Shown here: piece after piece, positions 6,143 through 13,024 of the stretch
Layout of the letters: each line of letters opens with the position of its first letter
Position numbering within the stretch: position 1 is the stretch's first letter
IMG/VR virus record: IMGVR_UViG_3300003885_000053
Coordinates: 1 to 21,024 of that record
Direction: 5' to 3' (one strand)
DNA: 21,024 bases
Origin: a virus
Program-made: the position numbers and the translations under genes
Notes under the pieces: generated by a model
What the model saw: only the letters and a program-made list of their open reading frames with translations
Databases searched by the model: none
Told to the model about the DNA's origin: nothing

Positions 6143-7819
6143 ATGACACCTTACAAAATAGTAACATTTAAAGAGATGTTGGCAGCTACTAATAGTTTAG
6201 ATAGATTATTTGTAGATACTGAGACAATAGGGCTATACGGTGAGATAAGGTTACTTCAGGTTTATCACGAGTCACTAAATACTGTCCTTATAGTTGATCG
6301 ACCTAACCCAATGCAGTTAGCTGGTTACTTAATAAACCGTAAGCACATATGGCATAATGCAGCTTATGATATCTCAGTAATACAAAAATACTCAACTAAT
6401 AGCTTCTTACCTACAGACTATGAGGACACGTTTCTACTTAGTAGGTTAACATTCTGCAATAAACAAAAGTTCACGCTTGATGCAGTCTTTACCTATATAC
6501 TAGGTCATGATCCTTATGAAGAACAAGGTTTAGATAAGAAGAAACTACAGAAATCTGACTGGTCTGGGTGTATAACAGAAGAGCAATTCAGATATGCTGC
6601 CACTGATGTTTATCATATGCCAGCACTTTATGAAAAGGTAAAAGAAAAAGAATCTTCAGTTAGCTATAGATTAGATATGAAGACTTTAAACTATTGCTTA
6701 AGGTTTCAAAATAACGGTTTAGCTACTGATCAAGACAGAATAGCTAAAAGAATAATAACTAACAATGAAAGAATAGAAGAGCTAAGGTTAGCTATTAATG
6801 TTAATTCTTGGCAGCAGACTCGTAAGTATTTACAGAGTGATGATTCTGATGCTTTAGCATTAGCTAAAATGATAATATTAGGTGGTGAGCAAGGAATAAA
6901 GGCTGCAAAAGTTAGAGAAACCAGGCAACTTATAAAGCAAATATCTTTTCTCGATAAGTGGGAAGGGGATCGTATTTATGGGTATTTTAATCCTTCTGCT
7001 AGATCAGGTCGTCTAACATGCAGTAACCAAAATTTACAGCAAATACCTAAGAAACTTAAAGGAATGTTCTCTGCTCCTGATGGTAAGGTATTCATAAGAG
7101 CAGATTTTTCACAATTAGAATTAAGAGGTGGTTGTGCAATAATTTGTGAAAGAACTATGGAGAAACTCTTCAGAGATAGAGGTGATCTCCACGATTACAC
7201 AGCAGTTGCATTGTTTGGAGTTAATTTTACACTGATACAAAGACAGATATCTAAACAATGTAATTTCAATTTATTGTATGGTGGTTCAGCAGGTATGTTA
7301 GGTAAGATATTGATTAAAGAGGCAGGTATATCATTACCTGATAGAGAGCTAAACAGGCATAGAAACAAATGGTTAAACACTTATCCAGGTATAAAAAGAT
7401 GGCAGAGTGTTAGAACGTCTGATTGGAGAAGCGGTAGGTTAGGAGAAACTCCTTTTGGCAGACAATACCTAGGAAACCTCTACACAGACCAGATGAACAT
7501 TGAGGTTCAAGGTTTTGGAGCAGAGACTGCTAAGCTAGCACTGCACTATATGTATGATAAGATAAAAGACGTTAGCTCATCATCTCTACTTTGCAACTTT
7601 GTACATGATGATTATATGATTGAGGCTGATAACGATCCAGAGTGTTACAAACCTGTAGCTAAGGTAATAGCAGACTCAATGCAAGAAGCATGGCATGAAG
7701 CTTCAGCTACATTAAGAATACCTGATTTGCCAATGCCAGTAGATGTAACAGTAGGGATAAATTGGGGAGATATGGAAGACGGTCAGAATATAATACATAA
7801 ACTAGAACAAGAAGCTTAA
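6143..7819 (+). CDS. polA: Family A DNA polymerase with 3'-5' exonuclease domain
   Basis: The replicative polymerase, 558 residues from ATG 6143, chosen because GGAG sits 5 bases upstream; an in-frame ATG at 6122 is inside the hairpin and has no site. The proofreading domain shows Exo I VDTET (D25, E27), Exo II HNAAYD (D76) and Exo III YAATD (D155). The polymerase domain has motif A IRADFSQLELR (D321), motif B RQISKQCNFNLLYG (R367, K371, F375, Y379) and motif C FVHDD (H488, D489, D490). There is no 5'-3' exonuclease domain, and the protein is shorter than T7 polymerase (704). Phe at the position of E. coli F762 is seen directly. Two oddities: motif C reads HDD where HDE is usual, and Asn replaces the usual Gly after F375. 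Confidence 0.95.
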   Translation: MTPYKIVTFKEMLAATNSLDRLFVDTETIGLYGEIRLLQVYHESLNTVLIVDRPNPMQLAGYLINRKHIWHNAAYDISVIQKYSTNSFLPTDYEDTFLLSRLTFCNKQKFTLDAVFTYILGHDPYEEQGLDKKKLQKSDWSGCITEEQFRYAATDVYHMPALYEKVKEKESSVSYRLDMKTLNYCLRFQNNGLATDQDRIAKRIITNNERIEELRLAINVNSWQQTRKYLQSDDSDALALAKMIILGGEQGIKAAKVRETRQLIKQISFLDKWEGDRIYGYFNPSARSGRLTCSNQNLQQIPKKLKGMFSAPDGKVFIRADFSQLELRGGCAIICERTMEKLFRDRGDLHDYTAVALFGVNFTLIQRQISKQCNFNLLYGGSAGMLGKILIKEAGISLPDRELNRHRNKWLNTYPGIKRWQSVRTSDWRSGRLGETPFGRQYLGNLYTDQMNIEVQGFGAETAKLALHYMYDKIKDVSSSSLLCNFVHDDYMIEADNDPECYKPVAKVIADSMQEAWHEASATLRIPDLPMPVDVTVGINWGDMEDGQNIIHKLEQEA

Positions 7820-7829
7820 GGAGTATAAT

Positions 7830-8069
7830 ATGCCAGTACTAGATAAAGAGAGACACAGACTATTGTTACTAGAGCTAAATAATAGATGGGATACATTAAA
7901 TAACAATTTCAAGGTTAGAGAACTAAAAAATAGCCATGAAGGACTTAATGGTAGAGGATGCTGGAACTACAGTGAGCTAAAATGTTCAACAATAGGTAAT
8001 AAAGAAGAAATATCTTTAGCTATTTCTGATTTTAAATCTATTTTATATGAAATAAAAATTTTAAAGTGA
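7830..8069 (+). CDS. Hypothetical protein (79 aa)
   Basis: A 79-residue protein with an AGGAG site 7 bases upstream, ten bases after the polymerase stop. It opens with a helical basic region (KERHRLLLLELNNRWDTL), has a small Gly/Cys/Trp-rich middle (NGRGCWNY) and ends in a helical segment. No motif identifies a function. The spacing suggests cotranscription with polymerase and thymidylate synthase. Confidence 0.65.
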   Translation: MPVLDKERHRLLLLELNNRWDTLNNNFKVRELKNSHEGLNGRGCWNYSELKCSTIGNKEEISLAISDFKSILYEIKILK

Positions 8070-8078
8070 GAAACACTT

Positions 8079-8291
8079 ATGGATAATGCAATATTCAATA
8101 TTAGTGACTTAGATAAGCTAGAAATAAGTGTAGAAGCTTCAGATTTTGGCAAGTGTGTAGATGTTTCAGCTAAAGGTATTATGACAATACCTGTATTAAA
8201 AGAAAGTCGAGAAGTTAGGTTCCATGTCGCTAGAATACCTATAGCAAATCTAACAGATTTTATAAAAGAGTTAGAGAAGTTTGAACCTTAA
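8079..8291 (+). CDS. Hypothetical protein (70 aa)
   Basis: A 70-residue acidic protein with alternating hydrophobic residues that suggest a small beta-rich fold (for example VDVSAKGIMTIPVL) and a helical end. The ribosome binding site is weak (gtgaga about 8 bases upstream of ATG 8079). It lies between two well-supported genes in the same direction. No family recognised. Confidence 0.6.
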   Translation: MDNAIFNISDLDKLEISVEASDFGKCVDVSAKGIMTIPVLKESREVRFHVARIPIANLTDFIKELEKFEP

Positions 8292-8300
8292 GGGGGATAT

Positions 8301-9128
8301 ATGTTAGCAGATTATGAAGAATTTTATGCTGGATTAGTTAGTGAAGTACTCTATACAGGGGAAAAGAGAAAAGTTAGGAATGGCAACACTAGGGCTGTAT
8401 TCTGTAAAGCTCTTAGTATGGATAGTTTAAGTCTGCCTGTATTGGCCGGCAGACGTATCTATTACAAGGGAGTATTAGGTGAATTAGCAGCTATGTTAAG
8501 ATCACCAAAAAATATAAAGGATTTTGAAAAGTTTGGTTGTAACTATTGGGATAAATGGGCAGAAAAAGATAAAAGCATTATGGTAGATTATGGTAATGCT
8601 TGGAGAGACTTCAATGGCTTTGATCAATTAGTAGCTTTAAAAGAATCTTTAACAGAAAACCCTACAGGTAGAAGACATCTGATATCTGGTTGGCGTCCTG
8701 ATAGACTAGCTGAGTTAAGTCTACCTTGTTGTCATTTACTATATCAATGGTATGTGAACAATGATCTAGAGTTGGAAATGCTGTGGTATCAACGCTCAGT
8801 AGATTTGATGGTCGGTTTACCTTCTAATATGATCTTAGCAGTGGTGTGGAATCAGTTATTAGCTAACGAATTAGGGTTTACACCCGGAAGGGTTAATATG
8901 GTGTTAGGGGACTGTCATATCTATGAAGGCCATTTAAAAGGAGTGAAAAAGTACTTAAGTAATGCAAATGAATTACAATCTTGGAAACACTCTAGAAAAC
9001 CCCCTAAAATTTATTTAAATTTAAAGAAAGGAGCTATTACAGAAGAGTTTGATCCTACAATAGACGGAACTATAGACGATCAGTACTATGAACCTAAGAA
9101 ACCTATAAACTTTGAGGTGTATGCATGA
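8301..9128 (+). CDS. thyA: Thymidylate synthase (ThyA family), divergent
   Basis: A 275-residue ThyA-family enzyme that methylates dUMP to dTMP using methylene-tetrahydrofolate. Visible hallmarks: WDKWAE (E. coli W80/W83 region), GNAWR, the catalytic Cys in LPCCHLLYQW (C144), the phosphate-binding QRSVD (R165), GLPSN with Asn176 at the position that selects dUMP, and GDCHIY (H206, Y208). The usual Asn after HIY is Gly here and the ELLWFL segment reads ELAAML, so it is a divergent member. Asn176 argues against dCMP hydroxymethylase, which has Asp there; a dUMP hydroxymethylase cannot be excluded. GGGGG upstream of ATG 8301 supports the start. Dihydrofolate made here can be recycled by the DHFR gene downstream. 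Confidence 0.9.
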   Translation: MLADYEEFYAGLVSEVLYTGEKRKVRNGNTRAVFCKALSMDSLSLPVLAGRRIYYKGVLGELAAMLRSPKNIKDFEKFGCNYWDKWAEKDKSIMVDYGNAWRDFNGFDQLVALKESLTENPTGRRHLISGWRPDRLAELSLPCCHLLYQWYVNNDLELEMLWYQRSVDLMVGLPSNMILAVVWNQLLANELGFTPGRVNMVLGDCHIYEGHLKGVKKYLSNANELQSWKHSRKPPKIYLNLKKGAITEEFDPTIDGTIDDQYYEPKKPINFEVYA

Positions 9129-9373
9129 GACAAGTAAATGTATTTAAGAATATACTTAAGCCTAGTAAAGACGGAACAAACAGATTTGAACCTATAGAAT
9201 GGGAAAGGGTGTTTGATTATATTGGATGGTTCCACGGTATCTCGACTGAGGGTGAGATAGACAGTGACAGAGGTGAAATGTTTCCGGTTGCTGTAGTTGA
9301 AGACTTAGAAGGTAAGTTACATACCCCACCAATTAGTGAAGTTGAGTTTATAGATACACATGTAAGAAGTTAG
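9125..9373 (+). CDS. GWFHG family small protein, copy 1 of 3
   Basis: An 82-residue protein, starting at ATGA overlap with the thymidylate synthase stop. It opens with RQVNVFKN, has a central IGWFHGISTEG segment, and continues with PVAVVEDLEGKL and a C-terminal hydrophobic strand. Two further copies of the pattern follow at 9475 and 9627, so this is a tandem family. The WFHG plus V/I-A-V/I-V/I-E-D-x-E-G pattern looks like a small beta fold seen in phage accessory proteins. Function unknown. Confidence 0.7.
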   Translation: MRQVNVFKNILKPSKDGTNRFEPIEWERVFDYIGWFHGISTEGEIDSDRGEMFPVAVVEDLEGKLHTPPISEVEFIDTHVRS

Positions 9374-9474
9374 TTACGTTTTTGCTAGGGTAAAGACCCT
9401 GAAGAATTAACAGATAGAAGGCATTTAGTTAATCCTATATTAGCTAAACTTAACCATAAAATAGGAAGGTTATA

Positions 9475-9627
9475 ATGAGAAAGGTAGAGATATTTGAACA
9501 GGTAGCTCAACAGAAAGGAAGCAAAGAAAATAATCACATGACTAGAATTTTTAAGGCTAGTAAAGGTTTTGGCTGGTTTCTCGGTATATCTCAAGAAGGC
9601 GAGTTTGGTAGTAATGGGGGTCTGTAA
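9475..9627 (+). pseudogene. GWFHG family copy 2, truncated (50 aa)
   Basis: ATG 9475 to TAA 9625-9627, with an AGGAAGG site about 8 bases upstream. The frame opens with MRKVEIFEQ like its neighbours and contains GFGWFLGISQEGEFG, matching the GWFHG segment of the flanking copies. It then stops, without the V-E-D-x-E-G half present in both of them. The next copy begins inside its stop codon (TAATG). This looks like a decayed middle copy, although the open frame and good ribosome site leave a translated short form possible. Confidence 0.55.
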
Positions 9628-9845
9628 TGAGGAGGGTTAGAGTATTTAAAGGAGTTAAGTATAGTAAGCTGGAGAGGGGAGAGTTTTCTCATGTTGGTTG
9701 GTTTCACGGTTTCCACCTTTACGGTAATCCTGGAGACTCTGTATATCCAATCGCTATAATAGAGGATGATGAAGGCGATTTATTACCAATCCCTATAAAC
9801 TTGGTGAATTTTATTTATAAACCTACAACTAAAGAAAGAGGCTAA
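9627..9845 (+). CDS. GWFHG family small protein, copy 3 of 3
   Basis: A 72-residue protein beginning MRRVRVFKG, with VGWFHGFHLYG in the centre and PIAIIEDDEGDLLPI after it. The order of segments matches the 82-residue copy at 9125 closely enough to call them paralogues. A GGGGG run about 6 bases before the ATG serves as ribosome binding site. It overlaps the stop of the truncated middle copy and precedes the MazG-like gene. Function unknown. Confidence 0.7.
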   Translation: MRRVRVFKGVKYSKLERGEFSHVGWFHGFHLYGNPGDSVYPIAIIEDDEGDLLPIPINLVNFIYKPTTKERG

Positions 9846-9847
9846 TA

Positions 9848-10309
9848 ATGAAAAAGTGCCATATTGTACAATATGGAGATATGACAGAGTGTAAGGCTTG
9901 TGGATTAGTGTGGGACACTAATGATCCTTGTGAGCCGGATTGTGAAGCTGAGATGATGTATTCAATAATTGAGCGTGTCATTAATTGGAATAGGGAAAGA
10001 TACGATCAGGAGTATACTCATACACTACAAACAGCCTTACTCAAAGATACTGTAAGCAAGTTCACCTACGCGGATAGTCGAGTAGAAAGAGTTAAAGAGC
10101 TTAGTGATATTATCTACTTAGCTATAGGTGCTTTGTGGAAGTTAGGGTTAGGAGAATCTCAAATAAGGAATAGTATCATGGCTATCTGTAACTCTAATGA
10201 TACTAAAACCATTACCAAAACCTTACCGTCGGTAAAGGCTAACATAGATAAAGGAGTTAACTATATGCCACCTGAAAGTGATATAGCTAAGATAATCAAT
10301 GAAGGTTAA
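9848..10309 (+). CDS. MazG-like nucleotide pyrophosphohydrolase with zinc-finger N terminus
   Basis: A 153-residue protein. Residues 1-32 contain C4, H5, C15, C18, C28 and C32, giving a zinc-binding N terminus (ECKACGLVWD). Residues 35-150 match the MazG/HisE-type all-alpha pyrophosphohydrolase: the E-L-S-D metal-binding helix (VKELSDIIYLAIGAL) and the conserved end ICNSNDTKTI followed by DKGVNYMPPE. The first EExxE-type motif is degenerate (LLKDTVSKF), so activity is not certain. Such enzymes hydrolyse NTPs or dNTPs to monophosphates, and phage versions may balance nucleotide pools. AGAGG upstream of ATG 9848 supports the start. It overlaps the next gene by 11 bases. Confidence 0.75.
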   Translation: MKKCHIVQYGDMTECKACGLVWDTNDPCEPDCEAEMMYSIIERVINWNRERYDQEYTHTLQTALLKDTVSKFTYADSRVERVKELSDIIYLAIGALWKLGLGESQIRNSIMAICNSNDTKTITKTLPSVKANIDKGVNYMPPESDIAKIINEG

Positions 10310-11342
10310 GCTAGGTAAAGCAGAACATTGGGCAAGACTTTATCAGTCAAGTCTTAAGAGCTTAATTCGGCAAGAAGAGTTAATGAACGAGTTAATGGGT
10401 AAGTATATGAAAGAGATAGGTATACGCCAAGAGAAAATAAATAAAAGACGGATTACTGAATTATTAGCTACACACAAAAGGCAAGATAAAGTAATGAAAA
10501 TATTTAAGAGAATGACCCAAAAGACAGACGGTGACCCAAAGGAAACTAAGTCTATTAAATTTCTCACAGATGAGAGGTCTACTATTAAAGTAGATTCTTC
10601 AACTACTGAGATAGGTAGTGTAGATGCAAAAGAGCTTTTAGGTAGTTGCAAGACTCATCAAGACTGTAGCATTAAAAGATATAATAGTGTAGCAGGAAAA
10701 GATAACAAAGCTAAAAATCTTGGTGCAGTTCTTGGTAATCTTAATCACGCAGTTATAGACGACTCCTGTACATTCTCGGGTGTGTCAAGGCGTACTAAGG
10801 AATATAGAGAGTCAGACATCAAAGATGACTTCCATTCAAAATTTAAAGTTCTTTTAGATAATGCATTAGTTGAAATATATTGGACTGAAGAAGAAAAGAA
10901 AAAATTAAAAGATATAAAAGATAAGATTAATAGTTCTGAAGACACTAAAGTAAAAGATGAGGCTAATAACATAGCTATAGGACTAAAAGAAACAATGATT
11001 TCTGGCAATCGAGCACGTCCAGATAAGGTTTTATTTAATGAAGCAAATAAAGGAGAAATAACAATGGATAAACCATCAGATATCAAAGAAACACTCAATG
11101 AACGTGGTAAACGTTATGGCAAGTTTACTGGACATGCAGCTATCTCTAAGGATTTGCGGGATGTTATGGCAGCTACCAGTAGCTGGGAACACTTGACACC
11201 CGATAAACAAGAGGCTTTGATTATCATCATGCACAAGGTTGCACGTATCCTTAATGGTGATCCTGAGTACGCCGACTCATGGCATGATATTGCAGGTTAC
11301 GCTACATTAGTTAGAGATGAAATAAACAAGGGAGGTAACTAA
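10299..11342 (+). CDS. Protein with unknown N-terminal region and C-terminal DUF6378 domain
   Basis: A 347-residue frame. Residues 1-255 are basic and helical with coiled-coil tendency, match no family I know, and have a weak ribosome site at ATG 10299, which overlaps the previous gene. Residues about 263-340 match DUF6378, a phage domain of unknown biochemical role: LNERGKRYGKFTGHAA, the HKVARILNGDPEY segment and DSWHDIAGYATLV. A strong AGGAG site followed by ATG 11064 lies inside the frame at residue 256, exactly before this domain, so the domain may also be made alone. Codon choice changes there: Arg is mainly CGT or CGG after 11064 and mostly AGA before it, suggesting the domain was acquired separately and joined to the upstream frame. 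Confidence 0.7.
   Translation: MKVKLGKAEHWARLYQSSLKSLIRQEELMNELMGKYMKEIGIRQEKINKRRITELLATHKRQDKVMKIFKRMTQKTDGDPKETKSIKFLTDERSTIKVDSSTTEIGSVDAKELLGSCKTHQDCSIKRYNSVAGKDNKAKNLGAVLGNLNHAVIDDSCTFSGVSRRTKEYRESDIKDDFHSKFKVLLDNALVEIYWTEEEKKKLKDIKDKINSSEDTKVKDEANNIAIGLKETMISGNRARPDKVLFNEANKGEITMDKPSDIKETLNERGKRYGKFTGHAAISKDLRDVMAATSSWEHLTPDKQEALIIIMHKVARILNGDPEYADSWHDIAGYATLVRDEINKGGN
11064..11342 (+). CDS. Internal start giving a stand-alone DUF6378 protein (92 aa)
   Basis: An in-frame ATG with AAAGGAG (11049-11055) about 8 bases upstream, the best ribosome site in this region. The product MDKPSDIKETLNERG and onward is the complete DUF6378 domain, which in other phages often exists as a small separate protein. 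It may be produced together with, or instead of, the 347-residue form. Which form dominates cannot be read from sequence. Confidence 0.5.
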   Translation: MDKPSDIKETLNERGKRYGKFTGHAAISKDLRDVMAATSSWEHLTPDKQEALIIIMHKVARILNGDPEYADSWHDIAGYATLVRDEINKGGN

Positions 11343-11344
11343 AT

Positions 11345-11674
11345 ATGAATTTTGAAGAAACGATAGTTAGAAATATCAAACAGAAAATATTACAAGATAC
11401 TAACAAACTAGAGTTTGGTATGGCGTATTTTAAGACGGATAAGAAGTTCCCAGAAGAAGTCATAAATAAAATATGGGATTCTATAGATTGGGAGGATGTA
11501 ATTGAGACAATAAAGCCTGAAATACATAAAAGAATATGTAACACAGTTATAGCCTCTATCGAAACAGAATTAAAAACAGACGTTAAGAAAGTTTTATCTA
11601 TAAAATCAGTAAGGGAGCAATTAAGGTATGAAATCTACCCAAAAATAATGAAAATTCTAGATGGAGGGGATTAA
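11345..11674 (+). CDS. Hypothetical helical protein (109 aa)
   Basis: A 109-residue protein, mostly helical by pattern, with charged residues spread along its length, for example FEETIVRNIKQKILQDT and the segment IWDSIDWEDVIETIKPEI. The ribosome site GGGAGG lies about 10 bases before ATG 11345 and overlaps the end of the preceding gene. It sits between the DUF6378 gene and DHFR, with the DHFR ribosome site inside its last codons. No family recognised. Confidence 0.65.
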   Translation: MNFEETIVRNIKQKILQDTNKLEFGMAYFKTDKKFPEEVINKIWDSIDWEDVIETIKPEIHKRICNTVIASIETELKTDVKKVLSIKSVREQLRYEIYPKIMKILDGGD

Positions 11675-11675
11675 T

Positions 11676-12206
11676 ATGTTATATATGATAGCCTGTGTAG
11701 GTGAGAATAATGAGATAGGTTATGCAAATAAGCTACTGTGGAACATACCAAAAGATATGGCAAGGTTTAAAGAAATAACTATGGGTGATACTATTATCAT
11801 GGGTCGTAAAACTCATGAATCTATAGGTAGAGACTTACCAGGTAGAAATAATGTTGTAATATCTAAAACAGTAAAACACAATAATGATAATAAGGTCTGT
11901 CATATGTGTGACTTAAATGACACTATCTTATGGGCAATTAAACAAAGTAGAATTTATAATATCGGCATTATTGGAGGTGCAGAGATATACAAAGCCTTTA
12001 TAGATTATGTTAATGTTGTATACTTAACCAAGGTATTTACCACACCTAAGTTTGCTAGTCATTACTTTCCTATAGATATGCATAAGGAACCTGGGTGGAA
12101 GTATACTTCAGATAGCTTAGATACTGTTAATGTTCAGGATATTACAAGTTCTGAGATAATTGAAAACATTAAAGTGGAATATTCTTCATTTCGTAGGGAT
12201 TTATAA
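11676..12206 (+). CDS. folA: Dihydrofolate reductase
   Basis: A 176-residue enzyme that reduces dihydrofolate to tetrahydrofolate with NADPH. I start at ATG 11676, with GGAGGGG ending 6 bases upstream, because the ATG five codons earlier lies within that site. The N terminus aligns directly with E. coli DHFR: W22 and the catalytic acid D27 fall at the same numbers (LLWNIPKDMARF), followed by IIMGRKTHESIGRDLPGR, a NADPH-binding signature, and later IGIIGGAEIY. It complements the thymidylate synthase upstream, which consumes methylene-tetrahydrofolate and releases dihydrofolate. The stop overlaps the next gene as TAATG. Confidence 0.9.
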   Translation: MLYMIACVGENNEIGYANKLLWNIPKDMARFKEITMGDTIIMGRKTHESIGRDLPGRNNVVISKTVKHNNDNKVCHMCDLNDTILWAIKQSRIYNIGIIGGAEIYKAFIDYVNVVYLTKVFTTPKFASHYFPIDMHKEPGWKYTSDSLDTVNVQDITSSEIIENIKVEYSSFRRDL

Positions 12207-13024
12207 TGAATTTAAGTAAATATGATGGTAAGAAGATACGAATTAGACCTAGTTCTATTGACAATTTCTTCAACTGCTCAGCACAATGGGCAGATACTTT
12301 TATTGGAGGGTTAGAAGGTTTAACGGGTTCTAGAGCAGCCATAGGTACTGCTATTCATGCAGGTGCTGAAACATTTTGGACTGGTGCTATGTTATCAAGA
12401 AAGTTAGAGTTTAATATAGACAAAATCTATGACTCTTGTATAGCTAGCTTTTTTGCTGAGGATTCAAAAGGTATAAAATACAGTAAAGGTGATACCTTAG
12501 ATAGTTGTATCGCAGAGATTAAAGCAGGTATATTGATATACCTAAATGATATAGCCCTTAATGTGCCTATACCAACATCGGTTGAAAGACGTTTCACTGT
12601 GAAAATAGACCACCCAATGGTTGCTGATATATCTGGTACAGTTGATTACCTACATGAAGGTGTAATAAATGTGTTAGCTGATATAAAAACATCAAAACGT
12701 AAAATAGTAGCTAATAGTCACACTACTCAGCAATCAGTATATAAATGGTTAGTTGAGTCAAATAAGATTAATATTGACGAGTGTAATATTCATGGAGTAG
12801 TACTAACTAAAAACCCTTACTCACAGATATTAGACTTATACCCTAACATAAATAGAGCTAAGCATTTAATTAATATTATGTTAGATGTTCTTCGAGAATA
12901 TTATGATAGTGGCAATCCTGAAGTACTGTTTAGAGGTAATACTAAATACCATCTCTGTAGTTCTAACTTCTGTGCTAGCTATGATAGTTGTGATTACATT
13001 TCAAGCACAAATCCTTTTAGCTAG
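12206..13024 (+). CDS. PD-(D/E)XK exonuclease, Cas4/RecB-like with probable Fe-S cluster
   Basis: A 272-residue nuclease of the RecB/AddB/Cas4 superfamily. Motifs in order: GTAIHAG (H51), ISGTVDYL (D147), LADIKTSK (D159, K161) and QQSVY (Q175-Y179). Cys24 near the N terminus and C251, C256, C262 near the C terminus (C-x4-C-x5-C) match the four-Cys iron-sulfur cluster that caps Cas4 and AddB nucleases. It probably degrades or resects DNA ends for phage recombination or host DNA breakdown. It starts in the DHFR stop and its own stop abuts the helicase ATG, so it is part of a tight recombination unit with the helicase. A CRISPR adaptation role is not supported; no array or other Cas gene is present. 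Confidence 0.85.
   Translation: MNLSKYDGKKIRIRPSSIDNFFNCSAQWADTFIGGLEGLTGSRAAIGTAIHAGAETFWTGAMLSRKLEFNIDKIYDSCIASFFAEDSKGIKYSKGDTLDSCIAEIKAGILIYLNDIALNVPIPTSVERRFTVKIDHPMVADISGTVDYLHEGVINVLADIKTSKRKIVANSHTTQQSVYKWLVESNKINIDECNIHGVVLTKNPYSQILDLYPNINRAKHLINIMLDVLREYYDSGNPEVLFRGNTKYHLCSSNFCASYDSCDYISSTNPFS

Noticed and set aside
8431-8454. 7-bp inverted repeat inside thyA (gtctgcc/ggcagac)
   Set aside because: It is short, inside a conserved coding region and not followed by a T-run; likely chance.
10343-11098. Two minus-strand open frames (10343-10651 and 10745-11098) opposite the DUF6378 gene
   Set aside because: They lie antisense to a frame with better coding support, have no ribosome site and encode low-complexity Ser/Leu/Phe-rich peptides, as expected from the complement of an AT-rich gene.
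12206-13024. CRISPR-Cas4 reading of the nuclease gene
   Set aside because: No array, no Cas1 or Cas2, and the neighbours are phage recombination genes; a general Cas4/RecB-like phage nuclease is the simpler call.
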